This document shows, piece by piece, positions 1 through 9,939 of a stretch of DNA of 64,000 nt. Source of the DNA: Ichthyophis bannanicus (taxonomy: Eukaryota > Chordata > Amphibia > Gymnophiona > Ichthyophiidae); NCBI GenBank assembly GCA_033557465.1, contig CM066037.1:514220686-514284685 (forward strand), read 5' to 3'. Under the pieces are notes generated by a model. That model was not told the DNA's origin. It searched no databases and saw only the letters and a list, made by a program, of their open reading frames with translations. Both the position numbers and the translations under genes were made by a program. Each line of letters opens with the position of its first letter. Position 1 is the stretch's first letter.

Positions 1-684
1 TTCAACTAACCCATTCCATACTGTTTCACACATTTATTTGCTACTAAAGTACAATCACAAGCTTAAGCTATGACCATGACCTTCAATTTATACGAGGCAT
101 CAGAAAACATGATCAACCTGATGGAATAGGACCTCGGTGCAGACCAAAGAAAACTTGCTATTTTAATGCTGCGTGGAAAAAAAAATAGATGCGACTAACA
201 AGCTGTCAGCTGAAAGGCTAACATTTGATGTGTTCTCTTTGCAGTTGTTCCAAGTGCTTAATTAGAAAACATTAAAGTTGGACAAGGCTGTTATTGGTCC
301 ATGCTGGTGGAATGCTTTGCCCCCTGTATTGTGAAGACAAAGTGATTGCCTAGTTTAGAAACAACTGAAGGCCTTATTATTTGTTGCGGCATTTAGTGAA
401 TTAAATGGCATTTGAGATAGCGAGCTGCTAAGTTTCTTAAACTAGCAGAACATTGAGTATGACGTTTTGTACATGATCTGTATTTTGTTTGTCTACTTTG
501 CTGTACTTTGAATTATTTTATGTATGTTTTGCTGGAATATGTCTAGGACCTTTTGGGATAGAACAGAATAGAAATAAATGAAACGCAACAAAAAATGAAA
601 GGCCGACATTTTGCATGCTCTCTTCCCAATTGTTCCAAGTGCTTAATTAGAAAACATTAAAGTCAGACAATGTAGACCACCTGC
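1..684. repeat. Low-repeat DNA with a ~70-bp direct repeat 385 bp apart
   Basis: No gene is visible. The stretch 212-281 recurs at 597-665 in the same orientation with roughly 85-90% identity by eye; both copies carry GTTCCAAGTGCTTAATTAG followed by AAAACATTAAAGT. The simplest reading is an old tandem duplication of a ~385-bp unit. A target duplication is unlikely at this length. Confidence 0.55.
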
Positions 685-1045
685 TTACCTATAAAGCCAG
701 CAACAGAGTTAAATTCTCCAGACCACTACGATAACCCATCAGATCCGCACAGTCTACACCAGATCCGAAGAAACTGTTGAAAACACATCTATTCGTTGAA
801 CATTTCAGACCAAATGACATCACATAAACTACACAAAGCAAATGACATCACATAACTAACTACATATAACATTCACACACTAATGTTATCGGCGAACCCC
901 CAGTTTGTTAAATCCGAGTTTGTATCCCCATGCGTTCTTTGTAATTATAACTCTTCTGAGCTTCTAATTGTTCTATGTAAACCGCCTTGGCACAAAGACG
1001 GTGTAAAAAACCCCAACCCTGTTAAATAAATAAATAATATTTTTA
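685..1045 (+). mobile_element. L2-like LINE 3' end
   Basis: The segment encodes a decayed C-terminal motif (KKLLKTHLF) seen at the end of the L2-like RT ORFs here, followed by a 3' UTR with TATGTAAACCGCC and a TAAATAAATAAAT tail. Everything upstream of the C-terminus is missing, the usual 5' truncation of LINE copies. Confidence 0.7.
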
Positions 1046-2600
1046 AATCTGGAGGTGGGAGGAGAAAACTGTAATCACACCAGCATTTTCTTCTGAGCCT
1101 TTGAACAGCGATCCTGCTAGTGTCTCTATCCCATAATGAACAATATTCAGCGGCCTGTACTGCAGTGCCCTAGAGCTTACCCTAACTTCTCAGTTGTTCC
1201 ATGACTTCTGTAAGGTTAGCATGAACTTTCGCTTTACGTCGAACTCTGATTCACTGAGATTGATTCTCTCTCCGCACCTCAACAACATCCTCCTGTACTA
1301 CACACGTTTGTGCACTCTTTCTGGTTAATGTCTCCTAAACAACCGCTTTAAAAAGGAATGCTACATTAAAAAAAACCTCTCCAGGCATTATTCTTATCAC
1401 TTCTCTCTGAAATCTAAGATTCAGATTTCAAGTTTAATTAGTTCCCTTGAAAATTAGTGTTCACACCAAGAAGAACATCATCCTCAGTTCTTTCCATGCA
1501 TATAAAATGGAACTGAAATAATCTGAGACAAACTGCAGAGAAAAGGAATAGTGTCAAAGATGCAGACAGACTCCTAAAGTGATTTCTTTCTTTCATACTG
1601 GCTCTAGATCGTTTCTTCTTTCTGTCTTTTTTATAGTAAGGATTTTGATTTAAAATATTTAGGTAAGAATGACTATTGTAGAAAAATGAAAGGAAAGCAA
1701 ACTTTTACATCATTCACTTAATGCTCCTTATGATTTTATTTCCTGATTCTGCAAGGGGTGGGGAAGGGAAGCGCAGTCTCCGAAATGGTGTGATTCATAT
1801 ACGTATTCGTTCGATGTCATCTAAAGATTGAGGTGGAAATGGCAAGAGCTATGGCAGGTGCAGTGAATCTCTCACCCTGTGGGGAGATTTTGAGAAGATA
1901 ACTGTGATTGCATTGAACGGGAAAGGAGGACACTAGGTAAGTCTACTGTTGCTACAATACCGGGATAATGAATGGATAGGTAGCATCTAAATGCTTTTAT
2001 ATAGATCTAAATAAAATCAGCGGTCATAGTGGCACTATTCATAGTTCTCAGCACTCTCCTGCACAATATCCCTTACAGTCAGTAGATGATGTATAAATCT
2101 CTTAAATCAATGAACATCTTTTGAAGTGAGAAACCTCAATATCCAGTGTGTATTGCTGCAGTGGAAGAAATTCATCTGAGACTTCTATGGACCTATTCCA
2201 GATCTTATGGAGATCCATGAATATGTCAAACTAAAATGAGGCGAAAATCCACCTGGATGGAGTTAGACTTGAAAAGTTCATATAATGAATAACATCAATA
2301 CAAGAAAAATATCACAAGAAATACCCATCCATATCTTAACTACCTGGATGTGTAAATCTGAATTTCAATAAATATAAAATATAAAAAAAGAGAAAAGTTC
2401 ATATGAGCTTTCTGATTGGTCTTGCTGAGCCATTAAGCTACATTCTACTATTTTGGATATTTTGTTCCTAAAATGTTAATTCTTCTAGTGTTAGTTACAG
2501 AAAATCTGACATTTTGAACCAAAATCTGTTTGTCAAATATCGAGTAAGCCCCAATAAGAAGCTATTTTTTCAACAAAAATGTAAATTTTTCCTTTTGCAA
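1046..2600. other. Unique, non-coding DNA
   Basis: No ORF, RNA gene or recognisable repeat is visible over most of this stretch. A short A-rich end near 2365-2393 (AATAAATATAAAAT followed by A-rich sequence) could be the 3' tail of an old LINE on the plus strand, but too little remains to assign a family. Confidence 0.4.
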
Positions 2601-2610
2601 CATTTCTTTG

Positions 2611-2815
2611 AATAATCTGACTGGTGTATGGTCAGTGCACTAAATATTCTCAATAATATGCTAGGAGGCTCCTAGGAATCATTTTCTAGTTGTTTTATGA
2701 AGATGTAAAAACACTTTGTATATTTTTATAAAACAACTAGAAAATGGTTTCTAGGAGCCTCCTAGCCCATCATTGAGAATATTTAGTGCATTGACCATAA
2801 ACCAGTCAGATTATT
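2611..2815. repeat. Foldback element, 88-bp inverted arms
   Basis: Positions 2611-2698 and 2728-2815 are reverse complements of each other with about 90% identity, separated by a 29-base loop. The arms include CTAGGAGGCTCCTAG and TTTTCTAGTTGTTTTAT with their complements. Nothing is encoded. A short foldback MITE is the likeliest origin; I could not define a target duplication. Confidence 0.85.
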
Positions 2816-3124
2816 GACCAAATGGAAATAGATTATCTTAATGAAGATTTTATTTATTAATTTGAAAATTATTTCTGAGGAGATGCACCCCACAGTGTCT
2901 TCCTACCTCTCTACTAAATGGCTTCATGCAATAGAAAATTAGCTCGATGCATCAATGCTCTGTCAGGTTAATGCTCATATCTGTGCCTCAGGGAGAACAG
3001 TTATAACAAAGTTGCACGGTATCTTAATATGAAATGTTCATCAGCAGAAATCCAAAGAATGCTGTCTGCTGTATCATCTAAGGTTGTCAACTCATCTAGG
3101 TCAATCCAAAGAATACAGGAACAC

Positions 3125-3500
3125 AATGTGTCATACTGGGTCAGACCAAGTCCAGCATCCTATTTCCAACAGTGGCCAATCCAATAATAACCCATCTTAC
3201 AACTGGTTATATTAACTGACTTGATCACATTTTTCACCTCTCATCTTAGTACTATTTGAAAGGTTAAGCAACCTATCCCTATATATCCATTCCACTCCAC
3301 TCATGATTTCATAGACTTCTCTCCTATCTTCTCTTAGCTGTCTCTTCTGTAAGCTGAAGAGCCCTAACCCAGGTTGCCTTTATTAATAGAGAAGCCGTTC
3401 CATCCTGTTTATCATTTTTGTTGCTCTCCTCTGAATCTTTTCTAGTTCTGCCATATATTTTTGAGATGGAATAGCCAGACCTGCACACAGTACAAAAAGG
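3125..3500 (-). mobile_element. CR1 LINE 3' end (reverse)
   Basis: Read on the minus strand this is a CR1 C-terminal coding remnant followed by the CR1 3' UTR. The UTR shows CATACTGGGTCAGACCAAG and CCAACAGTGGCCAATCC, shared with the long CR1 copy at 21742-23408. It is 5' truncated and heavily substituted. Confidence 0.75.
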
Positions 3501-3799
3501 TTTTTTTTCATTTAGGCCACAAATTTTAAGTAATAGTTCAAGGTGAGTTGTCTCTGGAGGGCTTTAAAATCGAATCTTCGCTTCTGAGGAAATGGCTGTT
3601 TAATCTTTCAAACACAAAAAACAAGAGGATACTCTAATGACTAGCAGATTGAAAACAAATTCTAGAAAGGCTTTTTGCAGAGTTGCCAAGTTCCCCAGTT
3701 CTAGGCGTGAGATTTGAAATCAGTCCTGGATTTCTGACAATCTCATTCTGATGCATTATGGCACCTGTGGCACTGATTTAACTGGGTAAAATCAAACAC

Positions 3800-4160
3800 T
3801 ACAAATACCATACTGCATTGCAAGGCAAATTTAAAACCAGAACTGGCAGAAAATCTCACTCCTGGAACTGGGTAACTTGGCAACTCTGTTTTTGTCATTC
3901 AGTGCCTAAGCTTTGGAATCTATTGCCAAAGAATACGGTTAAGGCAATTAGCATGGTAGAATTTAAAAGAGGTTTGGGCAAGTTCCTGGAAGCAAAGTCC
4001 ATAAAACAATTAGGCAGGCCTGGAAATGAACTATGAGAAATAGACCTACTTTTTGGGATTTGCCTGGTACTTGTGACTCGGACTGGCCACTGTCAGAATC
4101 AGGGTGCTGGGAATCAGTGGACATTGGAGTAACTCAGCGTGACATTTCTTATGGTTAAGT
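3800..4160 (+). mobile_element. CR1 LINE 3' end
   Basis: A residual frame at 3818-4036 ends with the CR1 RT C-terminus (KLWNLLPKN, then FKRGLGKFLE). The CR1 3' UTR follows, including GACTGGCCACTGTCAGAATC and a decayed ATTTCTTATGG terminus. It is a 5'-truncated fossil with no function of its own. Confidence 0.75.
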
Positions 4161-4260
4161 GACTTTCCCAAAGACCTAAGGAATATCGGTGGGATTTACC
4201 CCTTGGCTGCCTCGTTCTCAGCCCACTGCCCTAACCACGAGGCTACTCCTCCACACCATG
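4160..4260 (-). mobile_element. tRNA-derived SINE head (reverse)
   Basis: The minus strand gives GGAGGAGTAGCCTCGTGG with an A-box-like TAGCCTCGTGGTTAGGGCA, the same head as the SINEs at 5195-5529 and 46925-47475. Only about 100 bp of the head and middle survive. Confidence 0.55.
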
Positions 4261-4639
4261 CTTTGAAACTGAGCCGCTCCTAGTTTTAACTTACTGAATG
4301 TGTAAATATGTATTTCTGATTTTCCGAAGAAAGTAGAACTGCGGCTTGATCTCTACCCAGTCAGGAATTCCACACAACTAGGTCAATATTATTATTAAAT
4401 ACGTATCAGGTGGGAGATTTCTCTGACTGGTCATACATTGGTTTTGTGTGTTACAATCATTACCCAGCATAATATCTGAAAGCTCCCCACTCCTCCGATT
4501 AACATAAGCTGACAAAAATCATCCTTGCCCTCTATAAATGACCAATGAACCTTTTACATACTAAAATCACTATAACCCCCAACTTGTAAAGTGACACAAA
4601 CAAAACAGAAAAAACACCCTTTACCACATTATCATACTT

Positions 4640-4885
4640 TAAAGAATGTAAATTATTGGATTTGTTTATATGTTCTACTGTATATAAGTTTTAACAAGAA
4701 ATGATAATAACTCAAGCATGTATAGATAATACCTTCTGCTACTTTAGTTGTTAGTTCTAATACATGTGTTACTTGTAATAGGTTCCTATGTTACACTGTA
4801 TTTCTGTTGTTTATAATGTAAACCACCTTGATTGCATGATAAGGCGGTATAAAAAACCCTTAAATAAATAAAGAAATAAATTACA
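4640..4885 (+). mobile_element. L2-like LINE 3' UTR
   Basis: This is a 3' UTR with TAATGTAAACCACCTTG, GGCGGTATAAAAAACCC and a TAAATAAATAAAG tail. The same tail design recurs many times in the window on LINEs and SINEs. No coding remnant is present. Confidence 0.65.
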
Positions 4886-5194
4886 GGATCTATACTATAT
4901 TACTACTGAGCATTTGTATAGCGCTATAAGATATACGCAGCACTGCACAGACACATGTAAAAGTCGGTCCCTGCTTATCAGAGTTTACAATCTAGTCAAG
5001 ACAGACAACACAGTAGCTGCAGACATGGGATACATCTAGGGGGAATGGTCAGGAAACACAAAGGAGATCAGTGAGTCAAGATCCGAAAGCGGCAGCGAAG
5101 AGGCGAGTTTTCAGCCTGGATATGAAAAGGGTCAGAGAAGATGCCTGACGTACAGACTCAGGTAGTTTGTTCCAGGCATAAGAAGCAGCAAGAT

Positions 5195-5529
5195 TTATTT
5201 TATTTTATTTATTTATTTATTTATTTACATTCTGTTATATACCGCGCTATTCTGCATCAGTGCAGTTTACATTGAACAAACTGAAATTACATTGAACAGG
5301 GCATTATAACTTGGAGATAACTATTTTACAGGGAACATGGGCTATGGAGGGTTAAGTGGCTTGCCCAAGACCACAAGGAGCACCTGTGGGACTAGAAACC
5401 CCAGTCCTTCCGGCCCAAGGTTGCTGTCCTCTAGTGGGATTTGAACTCCTGGCCTTCCGGCCTGAAGTACCTTGCCCCAACCACTAGGCCACTCCTCCAC
5501 TCCACTAACATTTATTTATTTATTTATTT
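5195..5529 (-). mobile_element. tRNA-derived SINE with LINE-like tail
   Basis: On the minus strand it begins GTGGAGTGGAGGAGTGGCC, shows an A-box-like TGGCCTAGTGGTTGGGGC and a B-box-like GAGTTCAAATCCC, and ends in an L2-like tail (TGTAAACTGCACTGATG, then a TAAATAAATAAA run). AAGAT occurs on both sides (5190-5194 and 5530-5534), a plausible short target duplication inside the reverse L2. Near-identical copies lie at 32452-32735 and 42950-43220. Confidence 0.85.
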
Positions 5530-5554
5530 AAGATGAAAGGAGAGAAGTCTGGAG

Positions 5555-5926
5555 CAATGTTCCCTCTAATTTTCTGTAGGCTGTGTGCGCATAAAATATC
5601 AGCTGTGTGCAGCTTTTGAAGGAAGGTTAAATTTTTGTGCACCACATAACGGACACTCGGAGTTATATACTTTAAAATTTGACTACATGTCAGAATACAG
5701 TATGTACACCACATTGATTTTAATCAAATTAAATGAAAATAGACGATTACTAAATGAAGCGGGAAATTTCTAGTAATTACAATCATAACTTTTAAATTTT
5801 AAGGCGTCTGTGTTGTTTTCTATCAGAATCAGAGCTGTAATTTTTGTGCGCTCTGTTGTAAAGTATGTGCGCTCGCTCGGCGAGGTGTGTGCGCGTGCAC
5901 AAGCGCACAGCTTAGAGGGAACAGTG
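5555..5926. mobile_element. hAT-type MITE with 8-bp target duplication
   Basis: The element starts CAATGTTCCCTCTAA and ends TTAGAGGGAACAGTG, 15-bp terminal inverted repeats with one mismatch. It is flanked by perfect 8-bp duplications GTCTGGAG at 5547-5554 and 5927-5934. An 8-bp duplication and CA...TG ends are typical of hAT transposons. No transposase is encoded, so it must have been moved in trans. Removing it restores continuity of the reverse L2. Confidence 0.9.
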
Positions 5927-6230
5927 GTCTGGAGTTAGCAATAGAAGAGAAGGGCACAGAGGAAGTGATTTGCCAGAAGAGTGGAGTTCCCGAGGAGGGG
6001 TGTAGGGAGAGATAAGAGAGAAAAGGTAGTGAGGAACTGCAGAGTGAATGAACTTATAGGTCAGCAGGAGAAATTTGAACTTGATGCAAAAATGGATAGG
6101 AAGCCAATGAAGTGACTTGAGAAGAGGGGTAATATGAGCATGATGAGGCTGGCGGAAGATTAGCTGTACAGCAGAGTGTTGAACAGATTGAAGGGGAGAG
6201 AGATGATTCAGAGGGAGAACAGCAAGGAGT

Positions 6231-6452
6231 AAATCCCGGATAGTAGAAGGGGGTAAGATAGCTGGTCAAGCACACCAGGAAAGGTATTATAGTCGGGGTA
6301 CCAGACCTCACCACTGGGAGGTGGGTGAATTGGTCAGGGTAATGGTGCCCGGGAGAAACTCCAAATGGGAGAAAAGGTGGGAAGGACCCTGCAAGATTGT
6401 CAAGCAGGTAGGCCCAGTCACCTACAGGGTGAAATCTTGGAAAGGGAAGTAG
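6231..6452 (+). pseudogene. Ty3/gypsy-type integrase C-terminus (GPY/F-like), remnant
   Basis: One frame reads open from 6231 to a stop at 6450-6452 and contains VGELVRVMVPG followed by WEGPCKIVKQVGPVTYRV. This matches the layout of the integrase C-terminal GPY/F module, which binds DNA during integration of gypsy-like LTR retrotransposons. Related residues (REMLRPWHE) continue in frame past the stop, as expected for the end of pol. The catalytic core and all upstream domains are absent, so this is only the 3' end of an element, cut off where it abuts the L2 remnant. A retrovirus-like origin cannot be told apart from Ty3/gypsy on this much sequence. Confidence 0.7.
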
Positions 6453-6603
6453 AAAATTGTTCATAGGGAGATGCTACGGCCTTGGCACGAGCATGTAGCC
6501 TTAACTCGTGGGGCTGCAGAAAGGGACATCACGGATAGCTACCAGGCCCAGGATAGGATTCCGTGCTGTGCTGGAAAGGGTCAGCCAGCCTGGAATATCT
6601 TAA

Positions 6604-6619
6604 GGGGGGGGGGGGGGGG
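6604..6619 (+). other. G16 run, probable polypurine tract
   Basis: An AAG followed by 16 consecutive G lies four bases before the proposed LTR start (TGTGATGG at 6623). It follows the pol end, which is where a plus-strand primer (polypurine tract) sits. The G run may have expanded after insertion. Confidence 0.5.
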
Positions 6620-6622
6620 TTA

Positions 6623-7916
6623 TGTGATGGCGCAGCTGGGTTAAACACTAGTGAAAGGTGCAGAAATCACTCTTTTTCCCCTGTAGCTAAGAGCAGTGCA
6701 GGCAGAGAAAGGGTTAAACCTTCTACTAATGGAAAAAACCCTGTGCTCAGAAAGCAAGAGAGTGAGCCACACCTCAGCTCCATGACAACCAAGGGAGCTG
6801 ACGTAAGAGGAAGGGGGGCAGAGTCAAAGCCCATAGGACAGCCCCAAACATTTAGCCACGAGGAAACAGTTAGAGAGAAGTCAGGAAGGACAGGAACAGG
6901 AAGGTCAGAAAGAACGTCGGCAGCAAGGAGCTGTAAGAGTTCTGGAAGAGACCCTGAAAAGTGTTCTGAGGGGACCTGTGAGAGGAACCGAGATGAGAGT
7001 TTAAGAAGGAGCAAAGTTTCAAGTGAAAGGCTGCACAGATACTCTGATTGCAGGCAACGTGTGAGTAGCTCTGGTTCAGAGAGAAGCACAGCTGCATATG
7101 AGCAAGTGGCTGATTGGGAGCTCTGGAGACAGGAGTCAGAGTCAGACCCTGTTGAGCAGGAGAACAGCCGGGAGCAGAGGAAGCAGTCTGGGGACAAGAG
7201 GTTACCTGTAAGTTTGCCAGAAAGGATACGGAAAGCCAGGAAGAAGGTGAGCCCTTTTGAATCTATTAAGGCAGTACTCAAGGAGTCTGGTGTTTTAAGT
7301 TCCTCCCCCACAGCTCAGACTAAAGAAGAATTCCGTTTGAAACAGTTAAAGGCTTTATTAGAGCAGTGGAAGCCTGTTCAAGAGAAGCCTGCATTGAAAG
7401 AAAGCATATCAGACTCAGAGGGAGAGCCCATGCAGTTTGAAGAAGCTGGTGTTGCTAGTGAGGATTCTGATATGGAAACTGATTGTGCATTTTGCCAGAG
7501 AGGGTAAAATCTATGAACTGTGATACTAATTGTAAGTGCTGGAAGAAGCCTGACATTGTGACAGGAGGATTTTTACACGGGAAGAAGCAGAGAGCTGCTG
7601 GAGTGTAAAAAGCCAGGCCAATTAGGCAAAAGCTGGAAGAAAAGAGCATTACTGCTTTTGGTGTTTTGAAGAAGCATTTTGGTGGCTGAAGGAGAAAGCA
7701 GTAAATGTTTATATCAGGAAGAAGCTGGAAGACAGTGCTGTGAAAGGAACATGCCTGTATGTTTAGAAGCTGAATAATCCTGTTTCAGTTAAAGAGACTT
7801 TGCTTTGGAGAAGTATCCTTTATTTCTGTTATTGGGATAGTAGGTGAACACTTGTGCAACAATAACAATAAAACTTATTGTTAACCCTATTCCTTGCTGA
7901 CTCAGTCTGTGCCACA
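6623..7916 (+). mobile_element. Putative 3' LTR, ~1.3 kb
   Basis: The start is set by TGTGATGG after the polypurine run. A polyadenylation signal AATAAA lies at 7867-7872, and a CACA end at about 7916 is a plausible terminus. No second LTR is in the window, so the boundaries rest on landmarks and not on comparison. The LTR is unusually long and contains an open frame. The sequence from 7917 to about 7994 could belong to the LTR or to flanking DNA. Confidence 0.5.
6782..7507 (+). CDS. ORF of unknown function inside the putative LTR
   Basis: The frame is open from at least 6563 to TAA at 7505-7507; the first ATG well inside the LTR is at 6782, giving 241 residues. The predicted protein is highly charged and low in complexity, rich in Ser, Arg, Glu and Lys, with an acidic C-terminal stretch (SISDSEGEPMQFEE). 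It has no membrane segment or zinc-binding motif that I can see. Codons preceding 6623 belong to the pol/polypurine region, so the true start is uncertain. It could be an accessory ORF of the retroelement, a captured host segment, or a chance frame in A/G-rich DNA. I do not recognise a family. Confidence 0.35.
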   Translation: MTTKGADVRGRGAESKPIGQPQTFSHEETVREKSGRTGTGRSERTSAARSCKSSGRDPEKCSEGTCERNRDESLRRSKVSSERLHRYSDCRQRVSSSGSERSTAAYEQVADWELWRQESESDPVEQENSREQRKQSGDKRLPVSLPERIRKARKKVSPFESIKAVLKESGVLSSSPTAQTKEEFRLKQLKALLEQWKPVQEKPALKESISDSEGEPMQFEEAGVASEDSDMETDCAFCQRG

Positions 7917-8212
7917 ACTACAAGGGAACAGAGATCGCAGCACTTAAAGGGATACAAATAAATATGTGGTCCGCCCACTCCCACTAGGCAGCCGCCTATA
8001 TAAGGGGTGGACGCGACATATTGTAGAGAACAAAATGGCAGGTTTTATCTATCAGTTGTATGTGTGTGGAGAAGGAGAGAGAGGTGTGAAGGACGACCCC
8101 AAGATTGTGAGCTGAGGAGACAGGGAGGAGTAAAGAGTTATCCACAGAGACTGAGAAGGGAGGAAGGGGAGAGGAGGGTTTAGGGGGAAAAATAAACAGC
8201 TCAGTTTTGGCC

Positions 8213-8445
8213 ATGTAAGTCTAATGGTTAGAGCACTGGTTTGGGAACCAGGAGACCAGGGTTCAATTCCCACTAGCACGCCTTGTGGCCTTGGGCAAGT
8301 CACTTAACCCTCCATTGCCTCAGAAAAATCCAAGTTATCAATGTCCCTGTTTAATGTACATTACCAAGTTTAAGTTAGAATGTAAACCGCTTTGACTAAA
8401 TGATAAAGCATTATAAAAAAACATTAAATAAATAAACACAAGAGT
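8213..8445 (+). mobile_element. tRNA-derived SINE
   Basis: The head has A-box-like TCTAATGGTTAGAGCACTGG and B-box-like GGGTTCAATTCCC, consistent with an internal RNA polymerase III promoter. A middle segment (GCAAGTCACTTAACCCTCC) and an L2-like tail (TGTAAACCGCTTTGAC, then AAATAAATAAAC) follow. It sits at the junction with the reverse L2 copy. Confidence 0.85.
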
Positions 8446-8569
8446 ACCAACTTTCACCTACAAACTAAATAACTGGGTTTCAAAATGCCTTTAGGGTGCC
8501 TAACGTTCACTTCTCCCTGGTGCCGCCTCTGCTCCGATGCTAGCCCGCTGGCAACAGGACCTTCAGTGG

Positions 8570-9010
8570 CGGCACTTGAGATTATTCAGTGTCACTAATC
8601 GCATTAGTGCTGTTCAATATCCCAGTTGCCACAATTAACGCGGTTAGCGGGTCTGAATATCAGGCCCACGGTGCTTACAACAACCACATAGTGGACAGAA
8701 ACAGGATCGTACCGAGCCCCTTGCAAGCGGTGAGGCTGCACAGGACGCAAAGACTGCAGGGGCGCATTTCAACTCTGCCGTTGCCTGCCGGCAGAGAGCC
8801 GAAATGCGCCCCTGAAGTCTTCCCGCCAGCACACTAAGAGGTCTGGCCTCTCCGGGAGGGACCAGACCTGCTTAGCGTGCCGGCGGCAGGTGGCTTGCAC
8901 ATCGGGTGTGCGCCTCTTCTCTCCCACCCCCATAAAGTGGCTAGATGGGGGTGCGGGGTGGGGGGCACACGCCCGATCTGCAAGTCGCACAGGGTGCATT
9001 TTGCCATCGG
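8570..9010. repeat. Hairpin-rich element with three consecutive long stem-loops
   Basis: Three strong inverted repeats follow one another: 8757-8814 (outer stem CAGGGGCGCATTTC, 14 bp perfect, with a second inner stem), 8829-8880 (GCACACTAAG pairing with CTTAGCGTGC, plus AGGTCTGG/CCAGACCT) and 8894-8984 (ATCGGGTGTGCGCC-type arm). A TTAGCGGGTCTGAATATC motif upstream recurs near 10757, linking it to the 9940-10820 element. The short ORFs over this stretch on both strands are by-products of GC-rich palindromes. Confidence 0.7.
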
Positions 9011-9129
9011 TACGGCCCAGGACAGAAGTATAAAATAATTACATAAATCTCACACCCCACCAGTTAGCTGTGCTCAATCCTCTATTAAGAAGTTCATAAT
9101 CTAGCAATGTCTTGCCTTCCCTCTCTTCC

Positions 9130-9265
9130 ACTTGAAGAACATGAATAACTTGTATGTCCTATGTCAGCATGTTTTCAGTTCATGGTTTTATGTAAAACTG
9201 TTACTGTTTCTTGTAAACTGCTTTGACCTGGAGAAAAGTGGTATAGAAAAATAGTCATATGAATA
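9130..9265 (+). mobile_element. LINE/SINE 3' tail (L2-like)
   Basis: CTTGTAAACTGCTTTGACC, then AAAAGTGGTATAGAAAAAT and a TGAATAAATAG end, match the common tail design of the L2-like elements here. No head is identifiable. Confidence 0.55.
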
Positions 9266-9269
9266 AATA

Positions 9270-9870
9270 GAAGCAAGACGGCAGAAAAAGACCATATGGC
9301 CTATACAGCCTTTCATACCAATCACTACAGTCCCTTTTTTCCCTTCAGAGATCTTCTGTGTTGGTGCCAGGCTTTCTTGAATTCAGATACTGTCCTGGTC
9401 TCTACTACCTCCACTGGGAGACTGCTCCACGCATCTACCACTCTTTCCGTTTAGAAATATTTTCGCTTATTACTCCTGAGTCTATCCCCTTTCATGTTCA
9501 TCCTGTGACCCCTCGTTGCAGAGCTTTGCAGAGCCTCTGCCATGGAGGTATTTAAATGTCTGTATCATATCTCCTTTCTCCTGCCTTTCCTCCGAAGTAT
9601 ACATATTGAGGTATTTAAGTCTGTTCCCATAAGCCTTATGAAGTCCACTGACCATTTTGGTAGCCACCTTCTGCACAGATTTGATCCTGTTTATATCCTT
9701 TTGAAGGCGTGATCTCCAGAACTGCATGCAATACTCCAAATGAGGTCTCACCAAAGACTTATACAGAGGCACTATCACCTCCTTTCTTCTACTGGCCATT
9801 CCTCTCCCTATGCACAAGCATCTTTCTGGCTTTTGTCGTCACCTTTTCTACTACAAGAACACCTTATCTA
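9270..9870 (-). mobile_element. CR1-like LINE, second family (reverse)
   Basis: Minus-strand coding at 9482-9817 carries the CR1 C-terminal motif [13 protein letters not shown] followed by DINRIKSVQKVATKMV, comparable to [13 protein letters not shown] in the long CR1 at 21742. The minus-strand 3' end at about 9270-9300 (GGCAGAAAAAGACCATATGG on the plus strand) differs from the (TTATGTTC)n family, so this is a separate CR1 lineage. It is 5' truncated and decayed. Confidence 0.75.
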
Positions 9871-9939
9871 ATTTCTAGTCATCTGATTATGGAACAATTA
9901 TTCAGGGTCAGGACAGAAATGTTTCCATTCTACATGCAG

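Larger units (their letters stand above)
4900..8212 (-). mobile_element. L2 LINE (reverse), interrupted three times
   Basis: Minus-strand L2 copy whose 3' terminus (TACTACTGAGCATTTG) lies at 4903 and whose RT C-terminal coding lies at 5930-6230 and 7995-8212. The latter encodes MAKTELFIFPPK, matching the L2 at 44050-46378. It is split by a SINE (5195-5529), a hAT MITE (5555-5926) and a gypsy LTR fragment (about 6231-7994). About 70 bp of the RT region appear to have been lost at the gypsy junction, judged against the other L2 copy. It is truncated upstream of the RT C-terminal third. Inactive. Confidence 0.8.

Noticed and set aside
6667..7311. 214-codon minus-strand ORF
   Set aside because: Antisense to the LTR ORF, with a Leu/Ser-rich composition expected from complementing Glu/Arg-rich codons.
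8589..8999. Short ORFs on both strands over the hairpin array
   Set aside because: Product of palindromic GC-rich DNA with few stop codons; reading is similar on both strands.
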